Part shown: positions 14,428 through 22,492 of the stretch, piece after piece
Layout of the letters: each line of letters starts with the position of its first letter
Position numbering within the stretch: position 1 is the first letter of the stretch
Origin: Acidobacteriota bacterium
GTDB taxonomy: Bacteria > Acidobacteriota > Vicinamibacteria > Vicinamibacterales > UBA8438
Reading direction: 5' to 3'
Length of the DNA: 23,399 bases
Assembly: GCA_011523485.1 (NCBI GenBank)
Contig: WTGR01000316.1
Coordinates: 1-23,399 of the forward strand
Program-made: the position numbers and the translations under genes
The notes under the pieces: model-generated
What the model was told of the DNA's origin: nothing
The model's input: the letters and a program-made list of their open reading frames with translations, nothing else
The model's database searches: none

Positions 14428-15462
14428 ATGTTTCGTTTCGGATTCGAGGGCCTGCTCTACGCGTATCTGCTCCTGCCGGCGCTGGTGGCGCTGGAGTGGT
14501 GGGCGGCGGCGCGGCGGCGGCGCGCGCTCGATCGGTTCGGCGAGCGCGGGCGGATCGACCGGTTGACCGCCGCGGTCAGCCGCCGCGGCCGGGCGGCGCG
14601 TACGGCGCTGATGCTCGCGGCGGTGATGCTGCTGGTGACGGCGCTCGCCCGACCGCAGTTCGGCGACCGCGTCGAGACGGTGCGGCGCGAGGGCCAGGAC
14701 GTGGTGGTGGCGCTCGATCTGTCGGCGTCGATGGAGGCCGAGGACGCCGCCCCCAACCGGCTCGCCGCGGCCAAGCTGGCCGTCGGCCGTCTGATCCAGC
14801 GGCTCGACGGGGACCGCATCGGATTGGTGGCGTTCGCCGGCGAGGCCTTCGTGCAGAGCCCCCTGACGCTGGACTACGCGGCGGCGGCGTTGTTCCTCAA
14901 CGCGATGGAGCCGGGTCTGGTGCCGGTGCCGGGGACCGATCTCGGCCAGGCCCTGGAGGTGGCGCTCGACGGCTTCGGCGAGCTGGAAGGGCGGAGCCGT
15001 CAACTCGTGGTCATCACGGACGGGGAGGATCACGAGGGCGCGATCGACGCGGCCGTCGACCGCGCCGTGGACGAGGGCGTACAGGTCCACACCGTCGGCA
15101 TGGGGTCGACCGAGGGCGTGCCGATTCCCAGCTTCGACGAGGCGGGCGAGCCGAACGGCTTCCTGCGGGACGAGGAGGGAGACGTCGTCACGACGCGTCT
15201 CGACGACGCGACGCTGCGGCGGGTGGCGGACCGGACGGGCGGCGCCTACTATCACGCGGCGGCCGGTTCCGGAGCGGCGTTAGATCGGCTCGTGGAGGAG
15301 CTGACGGGCGGTGAGGGAGAGGCGATCGAATCGCGCGAGGTGACCCGCTACGAAGAGCAGTACCAGATCTTTCTCGGCCTGGCGCTGGTGTTGCTGCTGG
15401 CCGAGTTGTTGGTTCCGGAGCGGCGTCGGGCCGTGGAGGCCTGGGTCGGGAGGTTGCGCTGA
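14428..15462 (+). CDS. batB: BatB, VWA-domain inner-membrane protein
   Basis: The start ATG 14428 follows a good AGGGGAAGAGG ribosome binding site. The 344-residue protein has the same layout as BatA: N-terminal helices (LLYAYLLLPALVALEWW and ALMLAAVMLLVTALARP) and a VWA domain whose metal site D97-L-S99-A-S101 aligns position for position with BatA. VPGTDLGQALEVAL, VVITDGEDHEG, and a C-terminal helix (YQIFLGLALVLLLAELLVP) follow. The two genes therefore look like an ancient duplication. It ends at TGA 15460-15462, sharing one base with the batC ATG, so translation is coupled. Confidence 0.92.
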   Translation: MFRFGFEGLLYAYLLLPALVALEWWAAARRRRALDRFGERGRIDRLTAAVSRRGRAARTALMLAAVMLLVTALARPQFGDRVETVRREGQDVVVALDLSASMEAEDAAPNRLAAAKLAVGRLIQRLDGDRIGLVAFAGEAFVQSPLTLDYAAAALFLNAMEPGLVPVPGTDLGQALEVALDGFGELEGRSRQLVVITDGEDHEGAIDAAVDRAVDEGVQVHTVGMGSTEGVPIPSFDEAGEPNGFLRDEEGDVVTTRLDDATLRRVADRTGGAYYHAAAGSGAALDRLVEELTGGEGEAIESREVTRYEEQYQIFLGLALVLLLAELLVPERRRAVEAWVGRLR

Positions 15463-16268
15463 TGCGGGTGTCGCCGGTCGTCGTGCTGGTGCTGGCGATG
15501 GTCAGCGTCGGGTGGCCGTCGTTCTCGGCGGCGCAGGCGGGACGGGCGGACGTGCAGGAGGGAAACCGTCTCTACCGCGAAGGCCGCTACGACGAGGCCC
15601 ACGAGAGGTACCTCGATGGCCTGCGCGCCGCTCCGGACTCGCCGGTGATCCGCTTCAACGACGCCAACGCGCTGTACCAGTCGGACGAGTTCGAGAGGGC
15701 GGTCGACGCGTATCGCGGGGCTCTCGAGGCGGCCGACCCGGCCCTGCAGGCGCAGGCCTGGTACAACCTGGGGAACGCTCTCTACCGGCAGCAGCAGGTG
15801 GAGGGCGCGCTCGAAGCCTACAAGGAGGCGCTGCGGCGCAACCCCGGGGATCCCGACGCGAAGCACAACCTCGAGGTGGCGCTGGAGCAGTTGCGGCAGC
15901 AGGAACAGCAGCAGCAACGACAGCAACAGCAGTCCGACGACTCCGAGGACCAGGACCAGCAGAATCAGGACCGGCAGCAGTCGGGACAGGACGGACAGGA
16001 GCAGGCGTCCGAATCCCGGCAACCCCCGGAGCAGCCGCCGGAGGAGAACACGGAGGATCAGCCGGGGCGGGACGGGCAGGAGGAGCGGCAGTCGAGCGGC
16101 GCGCAGCCCGAACCGGAAACCGGCGAGGGGGACGCGCAGCCGCAGCCCGGGCAGATGAGTCGTGAGGAGGCGGAGCGGCTGCTGCAGGCGATTACCGAGG
16201 ATCCCGGCCGGATTCAGCGGCAGCGACGGTCCGCCGATCCCGGCCGGCGCACGCGGCGACCGTGGTGA
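15462..16268 (+). CDS. batC: BatC, TPR protein with Gln-rich C-terminal region
   Basis: ATG 15462 overlaps the batB stop. The 268-residue product has a signal peptide (VVVLVLAMVSVGWPSFSAAQA) and two to three tetratricopeptide repeats (VQEGNRLYREGRYDEAHERY, FNDANALYQSDEFERAVDAY, YNLGNALYRQQQVEGALEAY). After residue 140 comes a long low-complexity stretch of Gln, Glu, Asp and Ser, then the conserved closing motif MSREEAERLLQAITEDPG and a basic RRTRRPW end. TPR proteins of this kind bind the periplasmic faces of the Bat VWA complex. The conserved C-terminal motif is typical of Bat-cluster TPR proteins, which supports the name. Confidence 0.88.
   Translation: MRVSPVVVLVLAMVSVGWPSFSAAQAGRADVQEGNRLYREGRYDEAHERYLDGLRAAPDSPVIRFNDANALYQSDEFERAVDAYRGALEAADPALQAQAWYNLGNALYRQQQVEGALEAYKEALRRNPGDPDAKHNLEVALEQLRQQEQQQQRQQQQSDDSEDQDQQNQDRQQSGQDGQEQASESRQPPEQPPEENTEDQPGRDGQEERQSSGAQPEPETGEGDAQPQPGQMSREEAERLLQAITEDPGRIQRQRRSADPGRRTRRPW
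15885..16020 (+). repeat. CAG/CAA-rich low-complexity tract in batC
   Basis: This part of batC codes for Gln-rich sequence (LRQQEQQQQRQQQQSDDSED and onward). CAG and CAA codons recur, so it is a candidate for replication slippage and length variation between strains. Confidence 0.6.
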
Positions 16269-18130
16269 AGACGATGCAGGTGAAGGGGAGCCCTGCGTGC
16301 ATCCTGACCGGGAGCGTCCTGGTCCTGCTCGTGCTTGGGGCGGCCGCCTCCACGGCGGCGCAGGGGGTGGAGGTCCGCGCCTACCTCGACCGTGCCGAGG
16401 TGGCCGTAGACGGCCTGTTCACGCTGAACGTCGAGGTTTCGGGGGCGGGGCGGCCGGACGAGGAGCCGCGTCTGCCGGACTTGTCCGACTTAGCGGCCTA
16501 CGAGGGCGTGAGCACCCGGACGTCGATGCAGTTCGTGAACGGCCGTACGTCGACGTCGCTCACCTACCAGTACCGTTTCCGTGCGATTGCGGAAGGCACG
16601 CACCAGATCGGTCCGGTGCGGGTGCGGGCCGGCGGAGAGGACCACGCGACCGAGCCGCTCGCCATCCGGGTGACGCCCGCCGGAACGGCCTCCGCGCGGA
16701 GCGCGCCGGACGCGTCGCGGAACGGTGTGGACATCGGGCCGGAGGATCTGTTCGTCGAGGCTTCGGTGAGCACTCGGGGGCCGTGGGTGAACGAGTCGGT
16801 GCTCGTCGAGTACCGGCTGTTCACGCGCGTGGACGTCGAGTCGTACGGCATCACGCGGCTGCCCGCCACGACCGGCTTCTGGGTCGAGGAGATTGCCGTC
16901 CCGCGGGCGCCGCGCGTTGAACAGGCGGTACGGGGCGGGGTGCAGTATGCGACCACCGTCGTCCGCCGCGCGGCGCTGTTTCCGACCGGCGCCGGACCGC
17001 GCACCATCGAGCCGCTGGCGATCGAGGCGCAGGTGCGGGTCCGGTCCCGCCGGTTCTTCAGCGATCCCTTCGGCTTCGGCGATCCCTTCAGCGGCGGGCT
17101 GTTCGGCCGCAGCGTGCCGGTGCCGGTGCAGTCCGAGGCGATCGAGATCGACGTGCGGCCGCTGCCTCCCGCGGGCCGGCCGGACGCCTTCAGCGGCCTG
17201 GTCGGCAACGTGGAGGTGACGGCCTCGCTCGATCCGACGGCGGCGGCGACCAACGACGCGCTCACCTTCCGGCTCGCCGTGCGCGGTGCGGGCAACCTGC
17301 GTGCGCTCACCGATCCCGCGGTGGCGTTTCCACCCGACTTCGACGTTTACCCCCCGGAGGTGAGCGAGGAGATCGACGCCGGTGCGGGCGGCGTGCGCGG
17401 GGTCAAGCGCTACGAGTACGTCCTGGTTCCCCGCGCTCCCGGCTCGCACGTGATTCCCGCCGTGGAGCTGCCCTACTTCGATGCGGCCGGCGGCCGTTAC
17501 GCGGTTGCTGCGTCGGCGCCCGTAACGGTGGAGGTGACGGGCGACGCGGTGACCGGCGATCCGGCCTTCATCGGGGGCGTCAGGGCGCCGCTGGAGACGG
17601 CGCGGGAGGACATTCGGTTCATTCGCGTCGCGACATCGGCGTTCGTGCCGATCGACCGGCAACTGTTCGGGAGCGGCGCCTTCTGGACTCTGCTCCTGGC
17701 GCCGCTCCTCGGTCTCGCGGGCGCGCTCGCGTTGCGCCGTCACCGCGACCGACTGGAGGGGAACGTCGCCTACGCCCGCCGGCGGCGGGCGTCGCGCACG
17801 GCGCGCTCGCGGCTGGCGCAGGCCCGGACGCTCCGCGCTCCGGAGCAGCACCAGGCGTTCGTCGCGGGCATCAGCCAGGCGCTGCTCGGCTTTCTGGGCG
17901 ACTCGCTGAACGTCGCCGAGGCCGGGCTCGTACGCGACGACATCCGGCGTGCGCTCGCGGCGCGCGGCGTGGCCGACGACGTCGTCGAGCGCTACCTGGC
18001 GTGTCTCGACAAGTGCGACCAGCGGCGGTTCGCGCCGCCGGCGGCGGGAGACGACGGCGACGGCGCGGCGGCCGCCCTGCTCGCAGAAGCCGAGCAGGCG
18101 ATGACCGCGTTGGGGGAAGCGCTGCGATGA
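16262..18130 (+). CDS. batD: BatD, Ig-like periplasmic membrane protein
   Basis: The frame begins with two GTG codons at 16262 and 16265 that overlap the batC stop; ATG 16274 is an equally good start. A signal peptide (ILTGSVLVLLVLGAAASTAA, cut before QGVEV) leads into a long beta-rich periplasmic region. It carries BatD features: VEVRAYLDRAEVAVDGLFTL, TYQYRFRAIAEGTHQIGPVR, VNESVLVEYRLFTRVDVESY and LTFRLAVRGAGNLRALTDPA. Near residue 475 there is a membrane helix (FWTLLLAPLLGLAGALALRR), then a cytoplasmic helical tail. About 620 residues is normal for the family. BatD is thought to organise the periplasmic side of the BatA/BatB complex. It ends in an ATGA overlap with batE. Confidence 0.9.
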   Translation: MVKTMQVKGSPACILTGSVLVLLVLGAAASTAAQGVEVRAYLDRAEVAVDGLFTLNVEVSGAGRPDEEPRLPDLSDLAAYEGVSTRTSMQFVNGRTSTSLTYQYRFRAIAEGTHQIGPVRVRAGGEDHATEPLAIRVTPAGTASARSAPDASRNGVDIGPEDLFVEASVSTRGPWVNESVLVEYRLFTRVDVESYGITRLPATTGFWVEEIAVPRAPRVEQAVRGGVQYATTVVRRAALFPTGAGPRTIEPLAIEAQVRVRSRRFFSDPFGFGDPFSGGLFGRSVPVPVQSEAIEIDVRPLPPAGRPDAFSGLVGNVEVTASLDPTAAATNDALTFRLAVRGAGNLRALTDPAVAFPPDFDVYPPEVSEEIDAGAGGVRGVKRYEYVLVPRAPGSHVIPAVELPYFDAAGGRYAVAASAPVTVEVTGDAVTGDPAFIGGVRAPLETAREDIRFIRVATSAFVPIDRQLFGSGAFWTLLLAPLLGLAGALALRRHRDRLEGNVAYARRRRASRTARSRLAQARTLRAPEQHQAFVAGISQALLGFLGDSLNVAEAGLVRDDIRRALAARGVADDVVERYLACLDKCDQRRFAPPAAGDDGDGAAAALLAEAEQAMTALGEALR

Positions 18131-18903
18131 CGAGGCGCATCGAGCGCTCGCGCGCCGTCGGCGCCGCCCTGCTGCTCGTGGCCTGCAGCTCGGCGCCGCT
18201 CGCCGCGCAGGAGGCGTTCTTCGAGGAGGGGAACCGCCTGTACCAGGAGGGCGACTTCGCCGGCGCGGTCGAGCTGTACGAGCGGATCCTGGAGACCGGG
18301 GTCGAGAGCGGCGAGTTGCACTACAACCTCGGCAATGCGTGGTTCCGCCTGGGCGAGATCGGCCCGGCCGTGCTCCACTACGAGCGCGCGCGGCGGATGA
18401 TGCCGCGCGACGACGACCTGCGCGCGAACCTGGAGCTGGCGCGCTCGCTGACGGTGGACGAGATCACGCCGCTGCCGGGCTTCTGGTTGTTGCGCGTCGC
18501 CCGCTGGTGGATCGACCTGCTGTCCCGCCCGGTGCTGCTGGCCGTCGTGACGCTGACCTGGCTGACGGCGATGGGAGGTTTGATCGTCGCCGTAGCGGGG
18601 CGGGCCGAATCACTTGTGGTCTGGTCGCGGCGCGTCGCGGCGGCGGCCGGAGGCTTGACGCTCGTCTTCGGCCTGAGCCTCATGGCGCGCGAGCTCGGCG
18701 TGGGCCGGCCCGACGAGGCGGTTATCATGGCCGAGGCGGCGGCGGTGCACAGCGCGCCGTCCGACGACCGGGAGTTGCTGATCTTCACGGTGCACGAGGG
18801 GACCCGCGTGCGGGTCGAGCGGCGCAGCGACGCGTGGGTCGAGATCGTCCTGGAGGACGGCAGGGTCGGATGGGTGCGCAGCGGCCAGCTCGTGCTCATC
18901 TGA
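18127..18903 (+). CDS. batE: BatE, TPR plus SH3-like membrane protein
   Basis: ATG 18127 overlaps the batD stop. The 258-residue protein starts with a signal containing AVGAALLLVACSSAPLAAQ; the LVAC could be a lipobox, or the signal may be cut at LAAQ-E. Two TPR units follow (EEGNRLYQEGDFAGAVELYE and LHYNLGNAWFRLGEIGPAVL). Two membrane helices come next (VLLAVVTLTWLTAMGGLIVA and VAAAAGGLTLVFGLSLMA). The C-terminal about 70 residues form an SH3-like beta domain: AEAAAVHSAPSDDRELLIFT, HEGTRVRVERRSDAWVEIVL, EDGRVGWVRSGQLVLI. This TPR-TM-TM-SH3 order is the standard BatE layout. The protease gene follows after 28 bases. Confidence 0.9.
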   Translation: MTRRIERSRAVGAALLLVACSSAPLAAQEAFFEEGNRLYQEGDFAGAVELYERILETGVESGELHYNLGNAWFRLGEIGPAVLHYERARRMMPRDDDLRANLELARSLTVDEITPLPGFWLLRVARWWIDLLSRPVLLAVVTLTWLTAMGGLIVAVAGRAESLVVWSRRVAAAAGGLTLVFGLSLMARELGVGRPDEAVIMAEAAAVHSAPSDDRELLIFTVHEGTRVRVERRSDAWVEIVLEDGRVGWVRSGQLVLI

Positions 18904-18931
18904 TCGAACGTTGGAAGAAAGAGCTCGGACA

Positions 18932-20107
18932 ATGAGAGATGCACGACCTCGCGGGCGCGCCGGCCGGCTCGTCCTGCCCTTCGCGGCGTTGTCGATCCTG
19001 CCGGTGATCGTCGCGGCCGCCTGCGCGCCCGGCCCGCTTCCACCCCCGCCGGCGCATCGGACTGCCGCGCCGCCGCCTTCGGCCGGACAGCCGCAGCGGG
19101 CCCTGCCGCCGATCCCTGCCGATCTGCGGCCGGACGAGCGGGCGACGGTCGAGCTGTTCGAGCGCACCAGCCCGTCGGTCGTCTACATCACCACGCTCGC
19201 CAGGCGCACGGACTGGTTCGGGCGTCCCATGGGCGGCGAGGTGCCGCAGGGCACGGGGACCGGTTTCGTCTGGGACGACGACGGGCACGTGATCACGAAT
19301 GCCCACGTGGTACGGGGCGCCGAGGCCGTCGAGGTCGTCATGGCCGACCAGACCACCTACGATGCCGAGTGGGTCGGCGGGTCGGCGTCCCACGATCTGG
19401 CCGTGCTGCGCATCGAGGCGCCGGCGGCGGCGCTGCGCCCCGTGACTATCGGCGCCAGCGACCGGTTGCGGGTGGGGCAGAGGGTCTACGCCATCGGCAA
19501 CCCCTTCGGTTTGAGCGCGACGCTCACGACGGGCATCGTATCGGCCCTCGGGCGGCGCATCGAGGGACTCGACGGGACGCCGATCGAGGACGTGATCCAG
19601 ACCGACGCGGCAATCAACACGGGCAACTCGGGTGGGCCGCTGCTGGACAGCGCGGGCCGCCTGATAGGCGTCAACACGCAGATCGCCAGCCCGTCGGGAG
19701 CGTCGGCCGGCGTCGGGTTCGCCGTGCCCGTGAACACCGTGAGCCGGGTCGTGCCGCAGATCATCGACACCGGCGAATACACGCCTCCCCGGCTCGGGAT
19801 CAGGATGGACGGGCGTGGCTACCTGAGTCGTTACGTTCTCGGGCGGCTGCGCGCCAGCGGCGTGCTGGTGGTGGGGACGGAACGCGGCGGCGGCGCGGCG
19901 GCAGCCGGGTTGCGCGGCACGGAGCTGTCCCGCAACGGCCGGCAGGTCACGCAGGTCGGCGACGTCATCCAGGCCGTCGACGGCGAGCGGATCAGATCGC
20001 AGGGAGAATTGCGGGCCGTCCTCGACCGGTACAGTCCCGGCGACGACGTGACGGTGACGATCCTGCGCGACGGCGACACGCTCGACGTCGTCGTGCCCCT
20101 CTCCTGA
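18932..20107 (+). CDS. DegP/HtrA-like serine protease lipoprotein with PDZ domain
   Basis: ATG 18932 follows a GGAAGAAAGAG purine stretch; an upstream TTG is less likely. The 391-residue product has a lipoprotein signal (VLPFAALSILPVIVAAAC, Cys at residue 31), a Pro-rich linker and a trypsin-like S1C domain. The triad is complete: H125 in VITNAHVVRGAE, D155 in ASHDLAVLR and S233 in NTGNSGGPLLDS. One C-terminal PDZ domain follows (ASGVLVVGTERGGGAAAAGL, then QVGDVIQAVDGERI). Such proteases degrade or refold damaged envelope proteins. The gene is the last of the MoxR/Bat operon, 28 bases after batE, so the protease is probably made together with the Bat complex. It converges on marR with a 17-base gap. 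Confidence 0.93.
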   Translation: MRDARPRGRAGRLVLPFAALSILPVIVAAACAPGPLPPPPAHRTAAPPPSAGQPQRALPPIPADLRPDERATVELFERTSPSVVYITTLARRTDWFGRPMGGEVPQGTGTGFVWDDDGHVITNAHVVRGAEAVEVVMADQTTYDAEWVGGSASHDLAVLRIEAPAAALRPVTIGASDRLRVGQRVYAIGNPFGLSATLTTGIVSALGRRIEGLDGTPIEDVIQTDAAINTGNSGGPLLDSAGRLIGVNTQIASPSGASAGVGFAVPVNTVSRVVPQIIDTGEYTPPRLGIRMDGRGYLSRYVLGRLRASGVLVVGTERGGGAAAAGLRGTELSRNGRQVTQVGDVIQAVDGERIRSQGELRAVLDRYSPGDDVTVTILRDGDTLDVVVPLS

Positions 20108-20124
20108 AGCGCGTCCGGTTGCCG

Positions 20125-20661
20125 TCAGATTGCGGACTGCTCGGGCGGGATCGGCTTGCGCTTGGTATTGCGCGCCGAGAGCGAGTCGAGGAGCTTGCGC
20201 AACAGCGGCGCCAGCCGCGTGCGTTCCCCGGCGGTGAGAGCTTCCCGCAGCAGCTCCCCCTGGTTCCGCAGGTAGGCCGCGGTCACGCGATCCACCAGCT
20301 CGCGGCCGCTCGTGGTGAGCTCCAGGAAGACGCCGCGCCGGTCGTCCGGGTTGGGCGCGCGCACCACCCAGCCCGCGGCCTCGAGCCGGTCGATCCGGTT
20401 GGTCAGACCGCCCGACGTCACCATCAGCGGCTGCAGCAGGGTGCGCGGGGCGGCGCGGCTCTCGGGGGCGGTGCGGATGGCGGCGAGCAACTGGAATTCG
20501 ACGTCGGTCAGGCTGTATTCCTGCAGCACCGCGGCGGCGTCCTCGTCGATCGCGCGGGCCAGACGCGACAGGCGGGCGATGATCTGCAGCGACGAGGCGT
20601 CGAGGTCGGGGCGCTCGCGCTCCCAGCGCTCGATCATCACCTCGACCGGTCCGCGGTCCAT
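20125..20661 (-). CDS. MarR family transcriptional regulator
   Basis: ATG 20661 gives 178 residues with a winged-helix domain at about residues 45-125. ARLSRLARAIDEDAAAVLQE is followed by LTDVEFQLLAAI, the recognition region LMVTSGGLTNRIDRLEAAGW and the wing NPDDRRGVFLELTTSGRELV, the standard MarR signature. These dimers bind palindromes and are released by small ligands or oxidants; no Cys-based redox sensor is visible in this sequence. A perfect palindrome overlaps its own -35 (20690-20695), so it should repress itself. The closely matching palindrome in the MoxR/DUF4340 promoter suggests control of the Bat operon. The predicted -10 ends six bases before the ATG, so the message is probably leaderless. 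Confidence 0.93.
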   Translation of the reverse strand: MDRGPVEVMIERWERERPDLDASSLQIIARLSRLARAIDEDAAAVLQEYSLTDVEFQLLAAIRTAPESRAAPRTLLQPLMVTSGGLTNRIDRLEAAGWVVRAPNPDDRRGVFLELTTSGRELVDRVTAAYLRNQGELLREALTAGERTRLAPLLRKLLDSLSARNTKRKPIPPEQSAI

Positions 20662-20667
20662 GCACGG

Positions 20668-20695
20668 AGTGTAACGCCATCTGTCTTTTGGTCAA
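20668..20695 (-). promoter_or_regulatory. marR promoter
   Basis: On the minus strand, -35 TTGACC (20690-20695) and -10 TACACT (20668-20673) are separated by 16 bases. The -10 ends six bases before the ATG, implying a leaderless transcript. The -35 overlaps the palindrome. Confidence 0.6.
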
Positions 20696-20705
20696 GACTC
20701 TTGAC
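20691..20705. promoter_or_regulatory. MarR operator, perfect 15-bp palindrome
   Basis: GTCAAGA-C-TCTTGAC is a perfect 7-1-7 inverted repeat between marR and the secreted protein gene. It contains the -35 of the marR promoter on one strand and the -35 TTGACA of the divergent promoter on the other. Location and symmetry are those of a MarR autoregulatory operator. Confidence 0.75.
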
Positions 20706-20730
20706 ACGGACACAGATGGACGGGAATACT
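20701..20730 (+). promoter_or_regulatory. Promoter of the secreted protein gene
   Basis: TTGACA (20701-20706, perfect -35) and AATACT (20725-20730, four of six for -10) are separated by 18 bases. The -35 begins inside the palindrome. The start codon is 40 bases after the -10. Confidence 0.5.
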
Positions 20731-20769
20731 TCGACGTCGACTGTCACTCTTCTCTTACCGAGGTGTCCG

Positions 20770-21408
20770 ATGTCTGCACCCGCGGCTCTCGTGAATCGCG
20801 TCGTCGTCCTCGCTCCGCTCCTGGCGTTCGCGATTGCTGCGCCGGCCCCGGCGGCTGCGCAGACCGATGACCTGGAGACCTTCCGGGGCACGACCACCGG
20901 CGCCGTGAGCTCCGAAGGGGTGGAGTTGCGGATAAACGTCCTGCGCTGGACCGGCGACGAGGATCGCGGCGCGGTCCTGTCGCTGATCACGCCGGCGGCC
21001 GGGCAGACCGCCGGGGAGGGCGAGAACCTCGAGAGCGCGCTGCAGGATCTCCAGACGGTGGGGTTCATCTGGACCGGCGGCAGCCTGGGCTACGCCTTGA
21101 AGTACGCGCACCGCACCGAGGATGACGATGGCGGCGAGCGCATCGTCCTGGTGACCGACCGCCCCCTCGGAAGGTGGGATCGCAACGGCCCGTGGGCCGG
21201 CAGCGACGGCTCGAGTCCTGCGGCCGCCGCCTTCACCGTGGTCGAGTTGCGCCTCGACGCGGAGGACCAGGGCGAAGGCAAGATGTCGGTAGGCGCGCCT
21301 ATCGAATTCAATCCGCCGGCCGGGACCGTCGGGTTGGCCGACTACGCGTCGGCGGCGGTGCACCTGGAGAACGTCTACCGCGAGCCGCCGCCGTATTCGG
21401 CGCGGTGA
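20770..21408 (+). CDS. Secreted protein of unknown function
   Basis: ATG 20770 follows a GAGGTG ribosome binding site; the much longer open frame upstream runs antisense to marR and is ignored. The 212-residue product has a clear signal peptide (VVVLAPLLAFAIAAPAPAAA, cut near AAQ-TD). The remainder is mainly beta, with LETFRGTTTGAVSSEGVELR, SALQDLQTVGFIWTGGSLGY, ERIVLVTDRPLGRWD and FTVVELRLDAEDQGEGKMSV. It ends with an ENVYREPPPY tail. I do not recognise a named family; similar secreted proteins recur in acidobacterial genomes as far as I recall. It is transcribed away from marR, and its -35 overlaps the operator, so it is a probable direct target. It may be expressed in the same conditions as the Bat operon. 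Confidence 0.72.
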   Translation: MSAPAALVNRVVVLAPLLAFAIAAPAPAAAQTDDLETFRGTTTGAVSSEGVELRINVLRWTGDEDRGAVLSLITPAAGQTAGEGENLESALQDLQTVGFIWTGGSLGYALKYAHRTEDDDGGERIVLVTDRPLGRWDRNGPWAGSDGSSPAAAAFTVVELRLDAEDQGEGKMSVGAPIEFNPPAGTVGLADYASAAVHLENVYREPPPYSAR

Positions 21409-21528
21409 CCGGCCGTCGGCCGTGGCCGATTTGCTCCGCACCGGTCCAACGTCTCTGCGTCGGGGGACCAGCGCCGGGTCGTGTGCCAGGGCCTCGGTCG
21501 GACAGGCTGCGAAGAGCGGCGTGCCACT

Positions 21529-22308
21529 TCAACCGGTGCGCGCCGCGTACAGCGGCGTCTCGTCGCGGACGCGCACGCTGGCGCGCCGGCGGCGGCGCAC
21601 GATGCGGGCGACGGCTGACGTCCACTCGTCGATTGTCACACTCAGGCGCACTCCATCCACGGCCTCGCGGATGTCGTCCGGCGTGAGGCCGCCGAGAACC
21701 TCGGAGGCGGCGAGCTCCCGCGGCATCGTCCCGGGCCGGAGGGCAAGGAACTCTATTCGCAGGTCGCGGGTGCCCTTGCGGCCGTGCAGCCGCCAGAGCT
21801 CGCGCACTCCCAAGTCTGCGTAGCGTCCGATCCTGCTCTCGTCGCCGTGCGTGATCTCGGCTTCGACCACCAGGTCGAGCGGAGTCCGTTCCAGGAAGGC
21901 GTCCGCCGCGGCTTCGCCCTCGGCGAGGGCGTTGCGGTATGCCCTCGCTCGCTCGCCGAGGTAGAAGGCGCAGTCCGGCTCCATTCCCGTGTCCGGCGGA
22001 TCGGCGGGTGCACGGAGACGCGTATGCCGGAGATCCCTGGCGGCGCCGGTGATCGCGTTTCCCGCGGCGTCCACGATACGGGCGAGGATGTCGGTGAGAT
22101 CCTCGTGCAGCCGCGAGGGCGTCATCAGGGTGATGAGCCCCCGCAGGGGATCGAGACACACGCGCGAGAACGACCGGTTCCAGTCGATGCCGGCGAGCTC
22201 GGCGATGGTCCCGGCGTCGGCGCGCAACACGTGGATCGTGGACCCGAGCGGCCCGGTTTGCATCGTGGCCTCCCGGCCGGCTGCAACCTGTCTCTCTCGT
22301 TCCGCCAT
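21529..22308 (-). CDS. Uma2 family (DUF820) putative nuclease, second copy
   Basis: The frame is open to 22446, but ATG 22308 (MAERERQVAAGREATM) is the best start: the upstream part is not family-like and a TATCGT hexamer lies six bases before the ATG. The 259-residue protein has the Uma2 core: FSRVCLDPLRGLITLMTPSR, D112 in GMEPDCAFYLGERA, E149 in LDLVVEAEITHGDESR, then IGRYADLGVRELWRLHG. The Lys usually found four residues before the Tyr of this last motif is Arg159 here, so nuclease activity is uncertain. It is not a close copy of the other Uma2 protein in the window and belongs to a different subgroup. It converges on the secreted protein gene, with a 120-base spacer that shows no terminator. 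Confidence 0.85.
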   Translation of the reverse strand: MAERERQVAAGREATMQTGPLGSTIHVLRADAGTIAELAGIDWNRSFSRVCLDPLRGLITLMTPSRLHEDLTDILARIVDAAGNAITGAARDLRHTRLRAPADPPDTGMEPDCAFYLGERARAYRNALAEGEAAADAFLERTPLDLVVEAEITHGDESRIGRYADLGVRELWRLHGRKGTRDLRIEFLALRPGTMPRELAASEVLGGLTPDDIREAVDGVRLSVTIDEWTSAVARIVRRRRRASVRVRDETPLYAARTG

Positions 22309-22492
22309 CGGGTCACGATAGCACGCCGCGACTCGGGCCCTCCCCGTCGAGAGATTCGGAATCCGAGGTTCCGATACTCGACCTGAAATGGAAGGTGTCA
22401 TTCCACTTTGCCACCCGACACGGCGTCGGTTCCCGTTCGGGTCCACCGCGCCGGCAGATTCTCTGGCTGTGGCGCGCGCCCCGAAGCGGTCT

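Noticed and set aside
18896..20713. 605-residue minus-strand ORF opposite the protease gene
   Set aside because: It covers the protease and marR in another frame and is a shadow; the protease has its full catalytic triad in the plus frame.
19369..20769. Long N-terminal extension of the secreted protein frame
   Set aside because: It runs through the protease gene and antisense to marR. The start at 20770 has a ribosome binding site and a signal peptide right after it.
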